Source of the DNA: Mobilicoccus massiliensis | GTDB taxonomy: Bacteria; Actinomycetota; Actinomycetes; Actinomycetales; Dermatophilaceae | Assembly: GCF_000826525.2 (NCBI RefSeq) | Contig: NZ_LN651330.1 | Location: 248,001 to 312,000 of the forward strand | Direction: 5' to 3' | Length of the DNA stretch: 64,000 bases | Part shown: piece by piece, positions 17,114-27,393 of the stretch | Position numbering within the stretch: the first letter of the stretch is position 1 | Layout: each line of letters starts with the position of its first letter | Notes under the pieces: model-generated | Databases searched by the model: none | The model's input: only the letters and a program-made list of their open reading frames with translations | Told to the model about the DNA's origin: nothing | Translations under genes and position numbers: made by a program

Positions 17114-18304
17114 GTGGATCCCTTGTCCGTCGCTCTGCTCGCCGCCGCCGGGGGCGCCGTCGCAGGCGGGGTGACCGGTTGGGCCCTGGGTCAGGGGCGC
17201 GCAGCGGCGCATCCGACCTCCCAGACCGTCGAGGAACGGCCTCGTGAGCGTGAGGACGCCGCCGTCGCCGACGTGCTGGCGGTGCTGCGATCCAGCGCCA
17301 TCGTGCTCGACGACGAGGAGCGAGCGGTCACGGTGAGCCCCACCGCCCGGGCCCTGGGGTTCGTGCGCGACGACAAACTCGTCCAGCCCGACCTGCTCGA
17401 GATCGCCCGCGCCGTCCGTCGTCAGCGCACCATCCAGGAGGTGGAGCTCGACCTGCCGCGTGGTGCGCTCGGCACCGGCGAGATCGCGATCGCCGCCCGC
17501 GCCGCGCCGCTCGGGCCCCGGCACCTGCTGCTCCTGCTCGACGACCGCACGCAGGCCAAGCGCGTCGAGGCCGTGCGACGCGACTTCGTCGCCAACGTCA
17601 GCCACGAGCTCAAGACCCCCGTGGGCGGCATCGCACTGCTCGCCGAGGCCGTGCTCGACGCCGCCGACGACCCAGAGGCCGTCGCACGCTTCGCGCGCCG
17701 CATCAAGATCGAGAGCACCCGGCTCACGCGGCTCGTGCAGGAGATCGTCGACCTCTCGCGACTGCAGACGGCCGAGACCCCCGAGGACCCGCAGATCGTC
17801 GACATCGACGACGTCGTCCAGGAGGCGGTCGACCTCATGCTCACCCTCGCCGAGGGCAAGCGCATGAGCTTTCGCGTCTCCACGGCCGACGACCTCCACG
17901 TCTACGGCGACCCCGGCATGCTCGTCACGGCGCTGTCGAACCTGCTCACCAACGCGATCAGCTACTCGCCGGAGGACAGCCGCATCACGGTCGTCGCCCG
18001 TGGCGCGGACGATGTCGTCGAGATCTCGGTCTCCGACCAGGGCAGGGGCATCTCGCCGGAGGATCAGCAGCGGGTGTTCGAGCGGTTCTACCGCGTCGAC
18101 GCCGCTCGCTCGCGCGCCACCGGCGGCACCGGCCTCGGGCTCGCCATCGTCAAACACATCACGGCCAACCACGGTGGTGAGATCACATTGTGGAGTCAGG
18201 AAGGGCGCGGATCCACGTTCACGATCCGGCTACCTCGCGCCCAGGTCGACGGCGACGGGATTCCCCCGACGCCCCTGCCAGACACGAAGGAGCAAGGCAC
18301 ATGA
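17114..18304 (+). CDS. senX3: SenX3 sensor histidine kinase
   Basis: The 396-aa kinase has one clear N-terminal hydrophobic segment (about 4-27), a PAS-like region (about 50-145), the HisKA domain with DFVANVSHELKTPVGG (phosphorylated His164) and an HATPase_c domain with NLLTNAISYSP, DQGRGISPED and GGTGLGLAIVKH. The family senses phosphate limitation together with PhoU and phosphorylates RegX3. GTG 17114 is preferred to the upstream GTG at 17051 because it lies six bases after a -10 box and begins the membrane segment. It overlaps regX3 by four bases (ATGA). Confidence 0.94.
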   Translation: MDPLSVALLAAAGGAVAGGVTGWALGQGRAAAHPTSQTVEERPREREDAAVADVLAVLRSSAIVLDDEERAVTVSPTARALGFVRDDKLVQPDLLEIARAVRRQRTIQEVELDLPRGALGTGEIAIAARAAPLGPRHLLLLLDDRTQAKRVEAVRRDFVANVSHELKTPVGGIALLAEAVLDAADDPEAVARFARRIKIESTRLTRLVQEIVDLSRLQTAETPEDPQIVDIDDVVQEAVDLMLTLAEGKRMSFRVSTADDLHVYGDPGMLVTALSNLLTNAISYSPEDSRITVVARGADDVVEISVSDQGRGISPEDQQRVFERFYRVDAARSRATGGTGLGLAIVKHITANHGGEITLWSQEGRGSTFTIRLPRAQVDGDGIPPTPLPDTKEQGT

Positions 18305-18984
18305 CCCGAATCCTGGTGGTGGAGGACGAGGAATCGTTCTCCGACCCCCTCTCGTACCTGCTGCGCAAGGAGGGCTACGACGTCTCGATCGCCGAGACCG
18401 GCCCCGCGGCACTCGAGGAGATGGAGCGGGACGGCGCCGACCTGGTGCTCCTCGACCTCATGCTGCCGGGCCTGTCGGGTGTCGACGTGTGCCGCACGCT
18501 GCGTCAACGTTCCTCGGTGCCGATCATCATGCTCACGGCCAAGGACAGCGAGATCGACAAGGTCGTGGGGCTCGAGATCGGGGCCGACGACTACATCACC
18601 AAGCCGTACAGCAGTCGCGAATTGCTCGCGCGCATCAAGGCCGTGCTTCGCCGTCGGCAAGAGCCGGAGGAGCTGCTGCCCAACACGCTCGAGGCGGGCC
18701 CGGTGCGCATGGACGTCGAGCGCCACGTCGTGACGGTGAACGGCGACCACACGCCACTGCCGCTCAAGGAGTTCGAGCTGCTCGAGATGCTGCTGCGCAA
18801 CTCCGGCCGGGTGCTCACTCGCATGCAGCTCATCGACCGCGTGTGGGGCAGTGACTACGTGGGCGACACCAAGACGCTGGACGTCCACGTCAAGCGTCTG
18901 CGCGCCAAGATCGAGCCCGACCCGGCGCGCCCGACGCACATCGTCACGGTGCGCGGCCTGGGCTACAAGTTCGAGAGTCCGTGA
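18301..18984 (+). CDS. regX3: RegX3 response regulator
   Basis: The 227-aa OmpR/PhoB-type regulator has a receiver domain with acidic pair in VVEDEE (about 7-11), phospho-acceptor Asp52 in LLDLMLPG and the switch Lys in ITKPYSSREL. The winged helix follows, with LPLKEFELLEMLLRNSGRVL and DVHVKRLRAKIE. It controls phosphate-starvation genes such as pst and, in relatives, its own operon. ATG 18301 overlaps the senX3 stop. A 17-bp-stem terminator follows. Confidence 0.95.
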   Translation: MTRILVVEDEESFSDPLSYLLRKEGYDVSIAETGPAALEEMERDGADLVLLDLMLPGLSGVDVCRTLRQRSSVPIIMLTAKDSEIDKVVGLEIGADDYITKPYSSRELLARIKAVLRRRQEPEELLPNTLEAGPVRMDVERHVVTVNGDHTPLPLKEFELLEMLLRNSGRVLTRMQLIDRVWGSDYVGDTKTLDVHVKRLRAKIEPDPARPTHIVTVRGLGYKFESP

Positions 18985-19003
18985 CCGGCGGCTTCGACGC
19001 ACG

Positions 19004-19052
19004 CACGACGAGGCCCGCACTCCCTCGGTGAGGGGGTGCGGGCCTCGTCGTG
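19004..19052. terminator. Strong bidirectional terminator after regX3
   Basis: Perfect 17-bp arms at 19004-19020 (CACGACGAGGCCCGCAC) and 19036-19052 enclose a loop that itself pairs (CCCTC with GAGGG). It lies between the convergent regX3 and lipoprotein genes. Confidence 0.9.
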
Positions 19053-19092
19053 TGCCGGGCGGCGAGCCGGACTCAGGGCGACCCGGCGCGGC

Positions 19093-19644
19093 TCAGTGGG
19101 CCGCGGCCGTCGTCGGGGAGCCCGTGGGCGGCGCCGTCGGACCGCTCTCGTGGTAATCGCCGTACGGCGGGTAGGGCGCGAGCACCGGGACCTGCAGGGT
19201 CTCGCTGCCGGCGCCGGTCGTCATGACCGTGACGTCGACGAGAGCGCCGGGCGGCTGGGGGACGTTCGGGATCTCGGCCATCGAACCGCTCTTCTGCGGG
19301 TCGCTCAGGCGCGCGCTGCTCCACGGCTCGATGTCGAGGTTCAGCGTCTTCTGGACGCCGTCCACCTGGAACGACACCTGCACCGGCTGACTGGTCTCGT
19401 TGGTGCCTCGGCCCACGAGGGTGCCGGAGCCGCCCTTCTTGTCGGCCACGACGAGCAGGTTGTTGACCGCGACCCCGCCGAGCTGGGCGGAGACGCCGTC
19501 GCCCGGCTCGTACTGCTTCGCGGTCTGGATCGGCGAGGTCCACTGGCAGCCGGCGAGAGCGAAGGCCACCACGGGCGCGAGAGCCGCGACGCGCACGATG
19601 CGACGTCGGCGAGCGGTGGGAGCGGCGGAGAAGCGTCGAGTCAC
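19093..19644 (-). CDS. LpqE-like lipoprotein
   Basis: The 183-aa product has a basic start, a hydrophobic stretch and a lipobox FALAGC (cysteine near residue 33), so it should be lipidated and anchored outside the membrane. The mature part reads as a beta-rich domain (VNNLLVVADKKGGSGTLVGR; VTVMTTGAGSETLQVPV) with a Pro/Thr-rich tail. Its position divergent from carD is that of lpqE (Rv3584) in Mycobacterium; similarity at the N-terminal half of the mature part supports this, but function is unknown. GTG 19644 lies six bases after TACTCT on the minus strand. Confidence 0.8.
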   Translation of the reverse strand: MTRRFSAAPTARRRRIVRVAALAPVVAFALAGCQWTSPIQTAKQYEPGDGVSAQLGGVAVNNLLVVADKKGGSGTLVGRGTNETSQPVQVSFQVDGVQKTLNLDIEPWSSARLSDPQKSGSMAEIPNVPQPPGALVDVTVMTTGAGSETLQVPVLAPYPPYGDYHESGPTAPPTGSPTTAAAH

Positions 19645-19650
19645 GCGGTC

Positions 19651-19656
19651 AGAGTA
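19651..19656 (-). promoter_or_regulatory. -10 box of the LpqE-like gene, leaderless type
   Basis: On the minus strand TACTCT, six bases (GACCGC), GTG 19644. Confidence 0.55.
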
Positions 19657-19922
19657 CCTAATCAGCAGCGCGTCGGCGGTTTCGTGACCCCACGACTGCC
19701 GAGGTCGTCCGGTCGGCCCGGGCGGAACACGGTCGGGGGAAGCGGGTGCGGGCGGCTTTCGAGCGATGACCGGGGACCGATCATGACGACCCGCGGCGAG
19801 CGACGCGATGGCAACGCGGGAACAACACGCGCGTACGAAACGAACGTCTGATTGTCAAGGGCGAATCCATGGCGCATTTTACGAGTGCACGTCGCTGACC
19901 AGCACCGATGTCGCCTGCGGAC

Positions 19923-19951
19923 TTCCGATCGAGGCCGCGCCGTGGTATTCT
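19923..19951 (+). promoter_or_regulatory. carD promoter
   Basis: A -35 hexamer TTCCGA (19923-19928), a 17-base spacer and a -10 TATTCT (19946-19951) precede carD by 28 bases, leaving a short leader with an AAAGGGGA ribosome-binding site. The rest of the 335-base gap (19645-19979) holds no gene I can support. Confidence 0.65.
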
Positions 19952-19979
19952 GGAGGTCGCGAAAGGGGAATACGAGCAT

Positions 19980-20462
19980 ATGGTCTTCAATGTCGGAGAG
20001 ACGGTCGTGTACCCGCATCACGGTGCGGCACTCATCGAGCAGATCAAGACTCGAACCATCAAGGGTGAGGAGAAGCTCTACCTCGTCCTGAAAGTCGCCC
20101 AAGGAGACCTGACCATCGAGGTCCCCGCTGACAACTGCGATCTCGTCGGTGTCCGCGACGTCGTCGGGCAGGACGGTCTCGACCGGGTGTTCCAGGTGCT
20201 ACGCGCGCCGCACGCCGAGGAGCCCACCAACTGGTCCCGTCGGTTCAAGGCCAACCTCGAGAAGCTCGCCTCCGGCGACGTCATCAAGGTCGCCGAGGTC
20301 GTGCGCGACCTGTGGCGCCGTGAGCGTGACCGTGGCCTCTCGGCCGGCGAGAAGCGCATGCTGGCCAAGGCCCGTCAGATCCTCGTCTCCGAGCTCGCGC
20401 TCGCCGAGAAGACCGACGAGGACAAGGCCTCCGACATGCTCGACGAGGTGCTCGCCTCCTGA
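19980..20462 (+). CDS. carD: CarD RNA polymerase-binding transcription regulator
   Basis: The 160-aa protein starts [17 protein letters not shown], the Tudor-like domain that binds the RNA polymerase beta subunit. Its C-terminal helical domain has Trp85 in EPTNWSRRF, the residue that wedges the upstream edge of the transcription bubble. CarD stabilises open complexes and is essential in mycobacteria. ATG 19980 is chosen from the conserved N-terminus and the ribosome-binding site. It heads the carD-ispD-ispF-cysS-rlmB series. Confidence 0.96.
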   Translation: MVFNVGETVVYPHHGAALIEQIKTRTIKGEEKLYLVLKVAQGDLTIEVPADNCDLVGVRDVVGQDGLDRVFQVLRAPHAEEPTNWSRRFKANLEKLASGDVIKVAEVVRDLWRRERDRGLSAGEKRMLAKARQILVSELALAEKTDEDKASDMLDEVLAS

Positions 20463-21184
20463 GCGTCGCGGCCGTCATCGTCGCCGCGGGCAGCGGTCAG
20501 CGGCTCGGCGCATCCGTACCCAAGGCGTTCGTCGAGGTGGGTGGCCGCACCCTGCTGCGGTGGTCTCTGGATCAGGCGCTGGCCTGTGACGAGGTGGCCC
20601 ACGTCGTCGTCGTGGCTCCGGCGGCCTGGCTGCTCGCTGCGCGCGAGACGGCCGAGGACGCGGCCGCCCAGGCTGGTCGCGGTCCGCAATCCGGTGCTCG
20701 CGCGATGCGTGTCGATGTCGTCGTCGGAGGTTCGGAACGCCGCGAATCGGTGGCTGCGGGCCTTGCGGTGCTCGGCCCGGACGACGGGCTCGTTCTCGTG
20801 CACGACGCGGCTCGCGCCTTCGCCCCTCCGGCGCTGTACGCCCGAGTCGTCGAGGCCCTGCGCCACGGGCACGGTGCGGTGATCCCCGGACTGCCGGTGG
20901 TCGACACGATCAAGAGGGTCGACGCCTCCGGGGCCGTCACCGCCACCCTCGACCGGGCGGAGTTGCGCGCGATCCAGACCCCTCAAGGCTTTGTCCGCGA
21001 CGTCCTCGTGCACGCGCACGCCGAGAACCCGGGCGTCACCGTCACCGACGACGCCGGGCTCGTCGAGCTGACCGGCGCCCCCATCCACGTCGTCGACGGC
21101 GAGGAATGGGCGGCCAAGATCACTACCCCCCACGACCTCGAGCTGGCCGAACGCCGCCTCGCCGAGGTGCAGGAGCGAGCATGA
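20459..21184 (+). CDS. ispD: 2-C-methyl-D-erythritol 4-phosphate cytidylyltransferase, apparent CTG start
   Basis: IspD makes CDP-methylerythritol in the MEP isoprenoid pathway. The CTP-binding loop [15 protein letters not shown], the block VHDAARAF and the DTIKRVD and TPQGFVRD motifs are all present. The frame before the first ATG/GTG/TTG (GTG 20537) encodes this essential loop, so initiation must lie upstream. The only reasonable codon is CTG 20459, overlapping the carD stop (CTGA) exactly where relatives have GTGA or ATGA; GAGG lies about ten bases before it. Either CTG is used, or there is a sequence error. A start at GTG 20537 would remove the first 26 residues and the active-site loop. 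It ends in an ATGA overlap with ispF. Confidence 0.88.
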   Translation: MSVAAVIVAAGSGQRLGASVPKAFVEVGGRTLLRWSLDQALACDEVAHVVVVAPAAWLLAARETAEDAAAQAGRGPQSGARAMRVDVVVGGSERRESVAAGLAVLGPDDGLVLVHDAARAFAPPALYARVVEALRHGHGAVIPGLPVVDTIKRVDASGAVTATLDRAELRAIQTPQGFVRDVLVHAHAENPGVTVTDDAGLVELTGAPIHVVDGEEWAAKITTPHDLELAERRLAEVQERA

Positions 21185-21747
21185 ACGACGTCTCACCCAG
21201 CCCTGACGCAGCCGAGGGCATGCCGACCGAACGCGACGCCGACCCCGGGCGGCAGAGGGCGAGTTCCACGCCCCTGCCTCTCATCGGCGTGGGCACCGAC
21301 GTGCACGCGTTCGCGAGCTCACCACGACCGATGTGGGTCGCGGGCCTCGAATGGCCCGGTGAGCAGGGACTCGAGGGGCATTCCGACGCCGACGTCGCCG
21401 CCCACGCGGCCTGCGACGCATTGTTCACCGCAGCCGGCATCGGCGATCTCGGCGCCCACTTCGGCACGTCTCGCCCCGAATGGTCCGGCGCGTCGGGCTG
21501 CGCGCTTCTCGCCGAGGCGGCGCGGCTCGTGCGAGACGCAGGTTTCGAGATCGGCAACGTGTCGGTGCAGGTCATCGGCAACCGGCCCAAGATCGGCACC
21601 CGCCGGGCCGAGGCCCAGCAGGTGCTCGGCGAGGCCTGCGGAGCGCCGGTCTCGGTGAGCGGCACCACCACCGACGGGCTCGGTCTCACCGGCCGTGACG
21701 AGGGTGTCGCTGCGGTCGCGGTCGCGCTCGTCGTGCGCCGCGACTGA
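21181..21747 (+). CDS. ispF: 2-C-methyl-D-erythritol 2,4-cyclodiphosphate synthase
   Basis: The 188-aa enzyme cyclises CDP-ME 2-phosphate in the MEP pathway. Metal ligands are in GTDVHAF (Asp40, His42) and [11 protein letters not shown] (His75); GHSDAD and the C-terminal [14 protein letters not shown] are also typical. About 30 extra residues precede the conserved core, compared with E. coli IspF. ATG 21181 overlaps the ispD stop, so ispD and ispF are translationally coupled. IspE, which acts between them, is not in the window. Confidence 0.94.
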   Translation: MNDVSPSPDAAEGMPTERDADPGRQRASSTPLPLIGVGTDVHAFASSPRPMWVAGLEWPGEQGLEGHSDADVAAHAACDALFTAAGIGDLGAHFGTSRPEWSGASGCALLAEAARLVRDAGFEIGNVSVQVIGNRPKIGTRRAEAQQVLGEACGAPVSVSGTTTDGLGLTGRDEGVAAVAVALVVRRD

Positions 21748-21853
21748 GTGCGGCCGGCACGTCCTCGTGCCACCCGTTCGACCCACCTGCCACGGCGGTG
21801 CCCGAACGGCCCGAGGAGGCCGGCGACGGTCGATCGGCTCACGGCCCGCCTAG

Positions 21854-21859
21854 TAGGCT
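21854..21859 (+). promoter_or_regulatory. -10 box of cysS, leaderless type
   Basis: TAGGCT, six bases (GACCGG), GTG 21866. It gives cysS-rlmB its own promoter apart from carD. Confidence 0.6.
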
Positions 21860-21865
21860 GACCGG

Positions 21866-23320
21866 GTGAGTCTCTACCTGTACGACACCGCCGCCCGCGA
21901 GCTCCGCGAGTTCGTCCCCCTCGAGCAGGGCAAGGTCGGCATGTACATCTGTGGCCTCACCACCCAGGGCACTCCCCACATCGGGCACCTGCGCTTCGCG
22001 GTGGCCTTCGACATCCTGCGGCGCTGGCTCGAATACGGCCACGGCTACGACGTGACCCTCGTGCGCAACGTCACCGACATCGACGACAAGATCCTCCGCA
22101 AGTCGGCCGAGAACGACGCGCCGTGGTGGGCGTGGAGTTACGCCCACGAGCGGGAGACCACTCAGGCGATGGAGACCCTCGGCATCCGTCCTCCGACGTA
22201 CGAGCCCCGGGCCACCGGCCACATCCCCGAGATGGTCGAGCTCATCGATGCCCTCATCGCACGCGGCCACGCCTACCCGGCGCCCGACGGCAGCGGTGAC
22301 GTGTACTTCGACGTGCGGTCTTTTCCCGAGTACGGGGCGCTGACGCACCAGTCGATCGACGACATGGAGGCCGCGGCCGACGCCGATCCCCGCGGCAAGC
22401 GCGACCCGCGCGACTTCGCACTGTGGAAGGGGCACAAGGCCGACGAGCCCGAGACCGCGAGCTGGCCGACCCCGTACGGACGCGGCCGGCCGGGTTGGCA
22501 CCTGGAGTGCTCGGCGATGGCCCGCAAGTACCTCGGTGACACCTTCGACATCCACGGCGGCGGCGTCGACCTGCGCTTTCCGCACCACGAGAACGAGCAG
22601 GCCCAATCGCGGGCGGCCGGGCTGGGGTTCGCGCGGTACTGGATGCACAACGCGTGGCTCACGGCGGCCGGCGAGAAGATGAGCAAGTCGCTCGGCAACG
22701 GCATGACGGTCGAGGAGATCACCAAGGTCGCCCGTCCGCTCGCCGTGCGCTACTACATCGGCAGCGCTCACTACCGTTCGACGCTGGAGTACCAGCCCTC
22801 CTCGCTCAGTGAGGCCGAGACCGCCATCGCCCGTATCGAGAGTTTCCTCGAACGCGCCGGCGGCCGCGACCTGCTCGACGAGCCGCTGCTGCCCGTCGCA
22901 GACCTGCCGCGAGGATTCACGCAGTCGATGGACGACGACCTCGGCGTCGCCGGAGCGCTCGCGGTCGTCCACGACACGGTGCGCGCGGGCAACTCCGCGC
23001 TCGATGCCGACGACGCTGCGACCGCCCGTAACGCGGCCCGGCAGGTGCTCGCGATGACATCGGTCCTCGGCGTCAACCCCTACGACGACGTGTGGAGCGG
23101 GGGCACGAGCAGCGACTCCGGTCTCGAGGCGGCGCTCGACGCCCTCGTGCGCGAGCGCATCGAGGCCCGCGCCGCGGCCCGCAAGGACCGAGACTTCGCG
23201 ACCGCGGACGCCATCCGCGACTCACTCACCGCGGCGGGCGTCGCCGTCGAGGACACCCCGCAGGGCGCGCGCTGGTCGCTCGCTCGGCAGTCCACACCCA
23301 CGACATCCACGAGGGACTGA
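21866..23320 (+). CDS. cysS: Cysteinyl-tRNA synthetase
   Basis: The 484-aa class I synthetase charges tRNA-Cys. It has zinc ligand Cys29 in MYICGLTTQ, the HIGH motif as HIGH (38-41), ECSAM with a further zinc Cys, HHENEQAQS and the KMSKSLGN signature. The relative MshC would have shorter length and a different C-terminus; full length plus the anticodon-binding C-terminal region ([18 protein letters not shown]) support CysS. It matches the position of cysS1 (Rv3580c). The next gene follows after one base. Confidence 0.95.
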   Translation: MSLYLYDTAARELREFVPLEQGKVGMYICGLTTQGTPHIGHLRFAVAFDILRRWLEYGHGYDVTLVRNVTDIDDKILRKSAENDAPWWAWSYAHERETTQAMETLGIRPPTYEPRATGHIPEMVELIDALIARGHAYPAPDGSGDVYFDVRSFPEYGALTHQSIDDMEAAADADPRGKRDPRDFALWKGHKADEPETASWPTPYGRGRPGWHLECSAMARKYLGDTFDIHGGGVDLRFPHHENEQAQSRAAGLGFARYWMHNAWLTAAGEKMSKSLGNGMTVEEITKVARPLAVRYYIGSAHYRSTLEYQPSSLSEAETAIARIESFLERAGGRDLLDEPLLPVADLPRGFTQSMDDDLGVAGALAVVHDTVRAGNSALDADDAATARNAARQVLAMTSVLGVNPYDDVWSGGTSSDSGLEAALDALVRERIEARAAARKDRDFATADAIRDSLTAAGVAVEDTPQGARWSLARQSTPTTSTRD

Positions 23321-23321
23321 C

Positions 23322-24326
23322 ATGGCCGGCAACTCACAGCGCCGAGGCGCGACGCGCAAGAGCTCCTCCCGCAAGGGCGCCGTCGTCGGCAGCGGCGGGC
23401 AGCGCCGTCGCGGGCTCGAGGGGCGCGGCCCCACGCCCAAGGCCGAGGACCGGGTCTACCACAAGGCGCACAAGGCCAAGCGCGCCGCGCAGGCCAAGGC
23501 GGCCAAACAGGGTGGTACGCACGGAGCCGGTCGTGGTGGTGCGGCGGCCAGGGCGGGAGCAAGACGGAGTGGCGCCCGCACGAGCGAGATGGTCGCGGGC
23601 CGCAACTCGGTCGTCGAGGCGTTGCGGGCCGAGGTCCCGGCCACGACCCTCTACGTCGCGAGCCGCATCGACTCCGACGACCGGGTGCGCGAGGCCATCC
23701 GCGTGGCGGGGGAGCGCGGCATTCCCATGCTCGAGACCCCCCGCGGGGAGCTCGACCGGCTCACCGACGGCGCGGTCCACCAGGGCCTCGCCCTGCAGAT
23801 GCCGGCCTACGAGTACGCCGATCCGGCCGAGCTCGTCGACCCCCAGACTCCCGGGGTGCCGCTCGTCGTCGCACTCGACGGCATCACCGACCCGCGCAAC
23901 CTCGGGGCGATCGTGCGCTCGGTCGCGGCCTTCGGCGGTCATGGCGTCGTCGTGCCCGAGCGTCGCTCGGTCGGGATGACGGCGTCGGCGTGGAAGACCA
24001 GTGCCGGCGCGGCGGCCCGCGTGCCCGTCGCTCAGGCCTCGAACCTCGTGCGGGCGCTCGAGAGCTACCGCAAGCAGGGATACTTCGTCGTCGGCCTCGA
24101 CATGGACGGCGACGTCGAGCTCCCGGGTCTCGACCTCGCGACCGAACCTCTCGTCATCGTCGTCGGCTCCGAGGGCAAGGGCCTGTCACGGCTCGTGCGC
24201 GAGACCTGCGACCAGATCGCCTCGATTCCCATGGCCGCCGCGGTCGAGTCGCTCAACGCCGGGGTCGCCACGGGCGTCGCGCTCTACGAGGTCGCCCGGC
24301 GCCGCGCGGAGCAGCAGCGGGGCTGA
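23322..24326 (+). CDS. rlmB: 23S rRNA (guanosine-2'-O-)-methyltransferase, SPOUT family
   Basis: The 334-aa product has a basic, Gly/Ala/Lys-rich N-terminal extension of about 80 residues, then a TrmH/RlmB core: GRNSVVEAL, the substrate-binding domain and the knotted SPOUT domain with [33 protein letters not shown] and [23 protein letters not shown]. It 2'-O-methylates rRNA using SAM; the exact target nucleotide is inferred from the family. In some relatives the same fold gives thiostrepton-type resistance. It is co-transcribed with cysS (one-base gap) and ends 31 bases from the convergent DUF4032 gene. Confidence 0.9.
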   Translation: MAGNSQRRGATRKSSSRKGAVVGSGGQRRRGLEGRGPTPKAEDRVYHKAHKAKRAAQAKAAKQGGTHGAGRGGAAARAGARRSGARTSEMVAGRNSVVEALRAEVPATTLYVASRIDSDDRVREAIRVAGERGIPMLETPRGELDRLTDGAVHQGLALQMPAYEYADPAELVDPQTPGVPLVVALDGITDPRNLGAIVRSVAAFGGHGVVVPERRSVGMTASAWKTSAGAAARVPVAQASNLVRALESYRKQGYFVVGLDMDGDVELPGLDLATEPLVIVVGSEGKGLSRLVRETCDQIASIPMAAAVESLNAGVATGVALYEVARRRAEQQRG

Positions 24327-24357
24327 CGCCCGACGCGTCGAGTCTGCGTGCCGGGAG

Positions 24358-25614
24358 TCAGCTCTCGTTCGGCGGGAACATCGCGATCACCGGCATCTCC
24401 ACGGTGTCGACACCGACGACCGACCTCTCGTCGGGTTTCTCAGGCAGCACGTGCGCGAGGTAGTCGGCGAAGGCCCACTGGGTGGTCACGTCACGGCCGC
24501 TGCGTTCGGAGAGATACCAGCGGTGCTCGAGCACCTCGTGAAAGATCTGCGCGTCCTCGAGCTTGGCCGAGAGTTCCCCGGGGATGTTGCGCACGACCGG
24601 CTCGTAGACCCGCAGCATCCACTCGTGGGCGGCGAGTTCCTCGGCGTCGTCGTCGAGTCCCTCGCCGGCGCGGAAGGCATCGAGGTCGTTGAGGAGCCGC
24701 CGGGCCTGGTTCTCGTGCACGTCGAGCCCCGTCAGCCGCAGCAGGCGGCGGCGGTGGTGGCCGGCGTCGACGACCTTGGGCTTGATCTGGATCGATGCGC
24801 CGTCGAGGTCCGTCGAGATCTCGAACTCGTCGACGTCGAAACCCAACTGGTTGAGCCGCCGCACCCGCTCCTCGACGCGCCACCGGTCTCCGCGTTCGAA
24901 GTGCTCGAGGGCCGTGAGCTCGTTCCAGAGCTGGGTGTAGCGCTGGACGATGCGGTCGGAGATGTCGATGGGGTCGGCGTCCTCGGGAATGACGCCGCCC
25001 GCGGCGAGATCCATGAGTTCGCCCGCGATGTTCACCCGCGCGATGTCGAGGTCGTGGGCGCGCTGACCGTCGGAGAGGGCGGGGAAGAGCTGACCGGTCT
25101 CGGCGTCGACGAGATACGCGGCGAACGAGCCAGCGTCTCGGCGGAACAGGGTGTTCGACAGGCTCACGTCGCCCCACCAGAACCCGGCGAGGTGCAGGCG
25201 GGCGAGGAGCACCGCGAGCGCGTCGAGCAGTCGGATGACCGTGTCGGGCTGCAGGCGCTGACTGAACAGCGCGCGGTAGGGCAGGGAGAACTGCAGGTGC
25301 TCGGTGAGCAGGATCGCGTCGAGCGGCTCACCGCGCAGCGTCGCGCGGCCACTCACGACGCCGAAGGGGACGACGGTCGGCAGCCCCAGTCGCTGCAGGT
25401 TGCGCAGCATCTCGTACTCCCGGGCTGCGATGTCGTCGCGGATCTCCTTGGCGGCGATGATGCGTCGCCCCACGCGCACGAATCGCACGATGTGCCGGGA
25501 GATGCCTCGGGGCAGCGCCGCGAGGTGGGAGGTGTCCCACTCCTCCAAGGGCGTCGACCACGGCAGATCGAACAACGCCGGGTCGGCCCGCGAGGTCATG
25601 AACTGAAGGGCCAT
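24358..25614 (-). CDS. DUF4032 protein with kinase-like N-terminal fold
   Basis: The 418-aa product is an actinobacterial DUF4032 protein. The N-terminal half resembles a protein-kinase-like fold: IIAAKEIRDDIAAREYEML (Lys/Glu pair), LLARLHLAGFWWGDVSLSNTLF (catalytic-loop-like, with Asp and Asn) and AYLVDAETGQLF (DFG-like DAE). The C-terminal DUF4032 region contains VLEHRWYLSERSGRDVT, the segment that names the family. Activity and substrate are unknown. It lies one repeat block from the sugar-ABC ATPase gene, a neighbour seen often in actinobacteria. ATG 25614 is preferred; GTG 25617 is possible. Confidence 0.82.
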   Translation of the reverse strand: MALQFMTSRADPALFDLPWSTPLEEWDTSHLAALPRGISRHIVRFVRVGRRIIAAKEIRDDIAAREYEMLRNLQRLGLPTVVPFGVVSGRATLRGEPLDAILLTEHLQFSLPYRALFSQRLQPDTVIRLLDALAVLLARLHLAGFWWGDVSLSNTLFRRDAGSFAAYLVDAETGQLFPALSDGQRAHDLDIARVNIAGELMDLAAGGVIPEDADPIDISDRIVQRYTQLWNELTALEHFERGDRWRVEERVRRLNQLGFDVDEFEISTDLDGASIQIKPKVVDAGHHRRRLLRLTGLDVHENQARRLLNDLDAFRAGEGLDDDAEELAAHEWMLRVYEPVVRNIPGELSAKLEDAQIFHEVLEHRWYLSERSGRDVTTQWAFADYLAHVLPEKPDERSVVGVDTVEMPVIAMFPPNES

Positions 25615-25617
25615 CAC

Positions 25618-26041
25618 CTCATCGTCGCAGACGCGGCCGGGATCCTCTCCGAGGAGTGCTCACGTGGAGCACGGCGTGGTCTCCAGATCGCCTGGCGAGC
25701 TGATGCCTGGCCGAGTGACGCAACCGTGTGAACCCGCGTCGTGCGCTCGAACAGGCGTTTTCACCCGGTCTCGCCCGCGTGGATCGCGGGTCCTGGGGGT
25801 GAAACCGCCTGTTCGAGCGGTGGGTGGGTGCGCCGGCGTGAGCTCAGGTGGTCGGTGGTTTCGCTCGAACAGGCGCTTTCACCCACGCTCGCCCGTGTGG
25901 ATCGCGGGTTCTGGAGGTGAAACCGCCTGTTCGAGCGGGCGGTAGGCGGCGTGCGGGGTGGAGGCACCTGTGTGAGCGGGTGAGGGGGAGCGGTGGGGCG
26001 GGTGTGCGGGGGTGGAGGCGCCTGTTCGAGCGGGCGGTGCG
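25618..26041. repeat. Palindromic repeat array B (two hairpins plus solo arms)
   Basis: This 424-base gap between two leftward genes contains two hairpins: 25745-25766 with 25797-25818, and 25863-25884 with 25915-25936. Each pair of 22-bp arms has one or two mismatches and encloses a related spacer (GTGGATCGCGGGT). Solo right arms lie at about 25961-25980 (degenerate) and 26010-26031. The array begins downstream of the ABC ATPase stop. I see no gene in it. Confidence 0.85.
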
Positions 26042-27121
<1,080 letters not shown>

Positions 27122-27356
27122 GACGTCGTTGTCCTTTCCTTCACCGGCAGGAACGTGCCGGACGATCCGTTGTGAAGTCGGCGCGGCGGTGCACCGTCGG
27201 CGCGCGGAGGGGCGCGCCCAGCACATCATCGCATCCGGTCGAGGCATGTGGACGCGCAGGTGAAGGACCGGTTCTCGCATGTGAGACGTACGGGCCCACC
27301 GCGGGCGTCGCTATGCCCGGGTGACGCGAGGCCGCACCGTCCCGACGGGGGCGCCG

Positions 27357-27378
27357 GGGTGGAAACGCCTGTCTCGGC
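27357..27378 (+). repeat. Degenerate solo copy C of the palindromic repeat
   Basis: A right-type arm (GGGTGGAAACGCCTGTCTCG...) sits alone 16 bases beyond the otsB stop. It differs from the consensus at the CGAGC end. Confidence 0.7.
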
Positions 27379-27393
27379 GGAGGGATGGCGTGT

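Noticed and set aside
20537..21184. ispD starting at GTG 20537
   Set aside because: This start would delete the conserved AAGSGQRLG nucleotide-binding loop encoded just upstream in the same frame.
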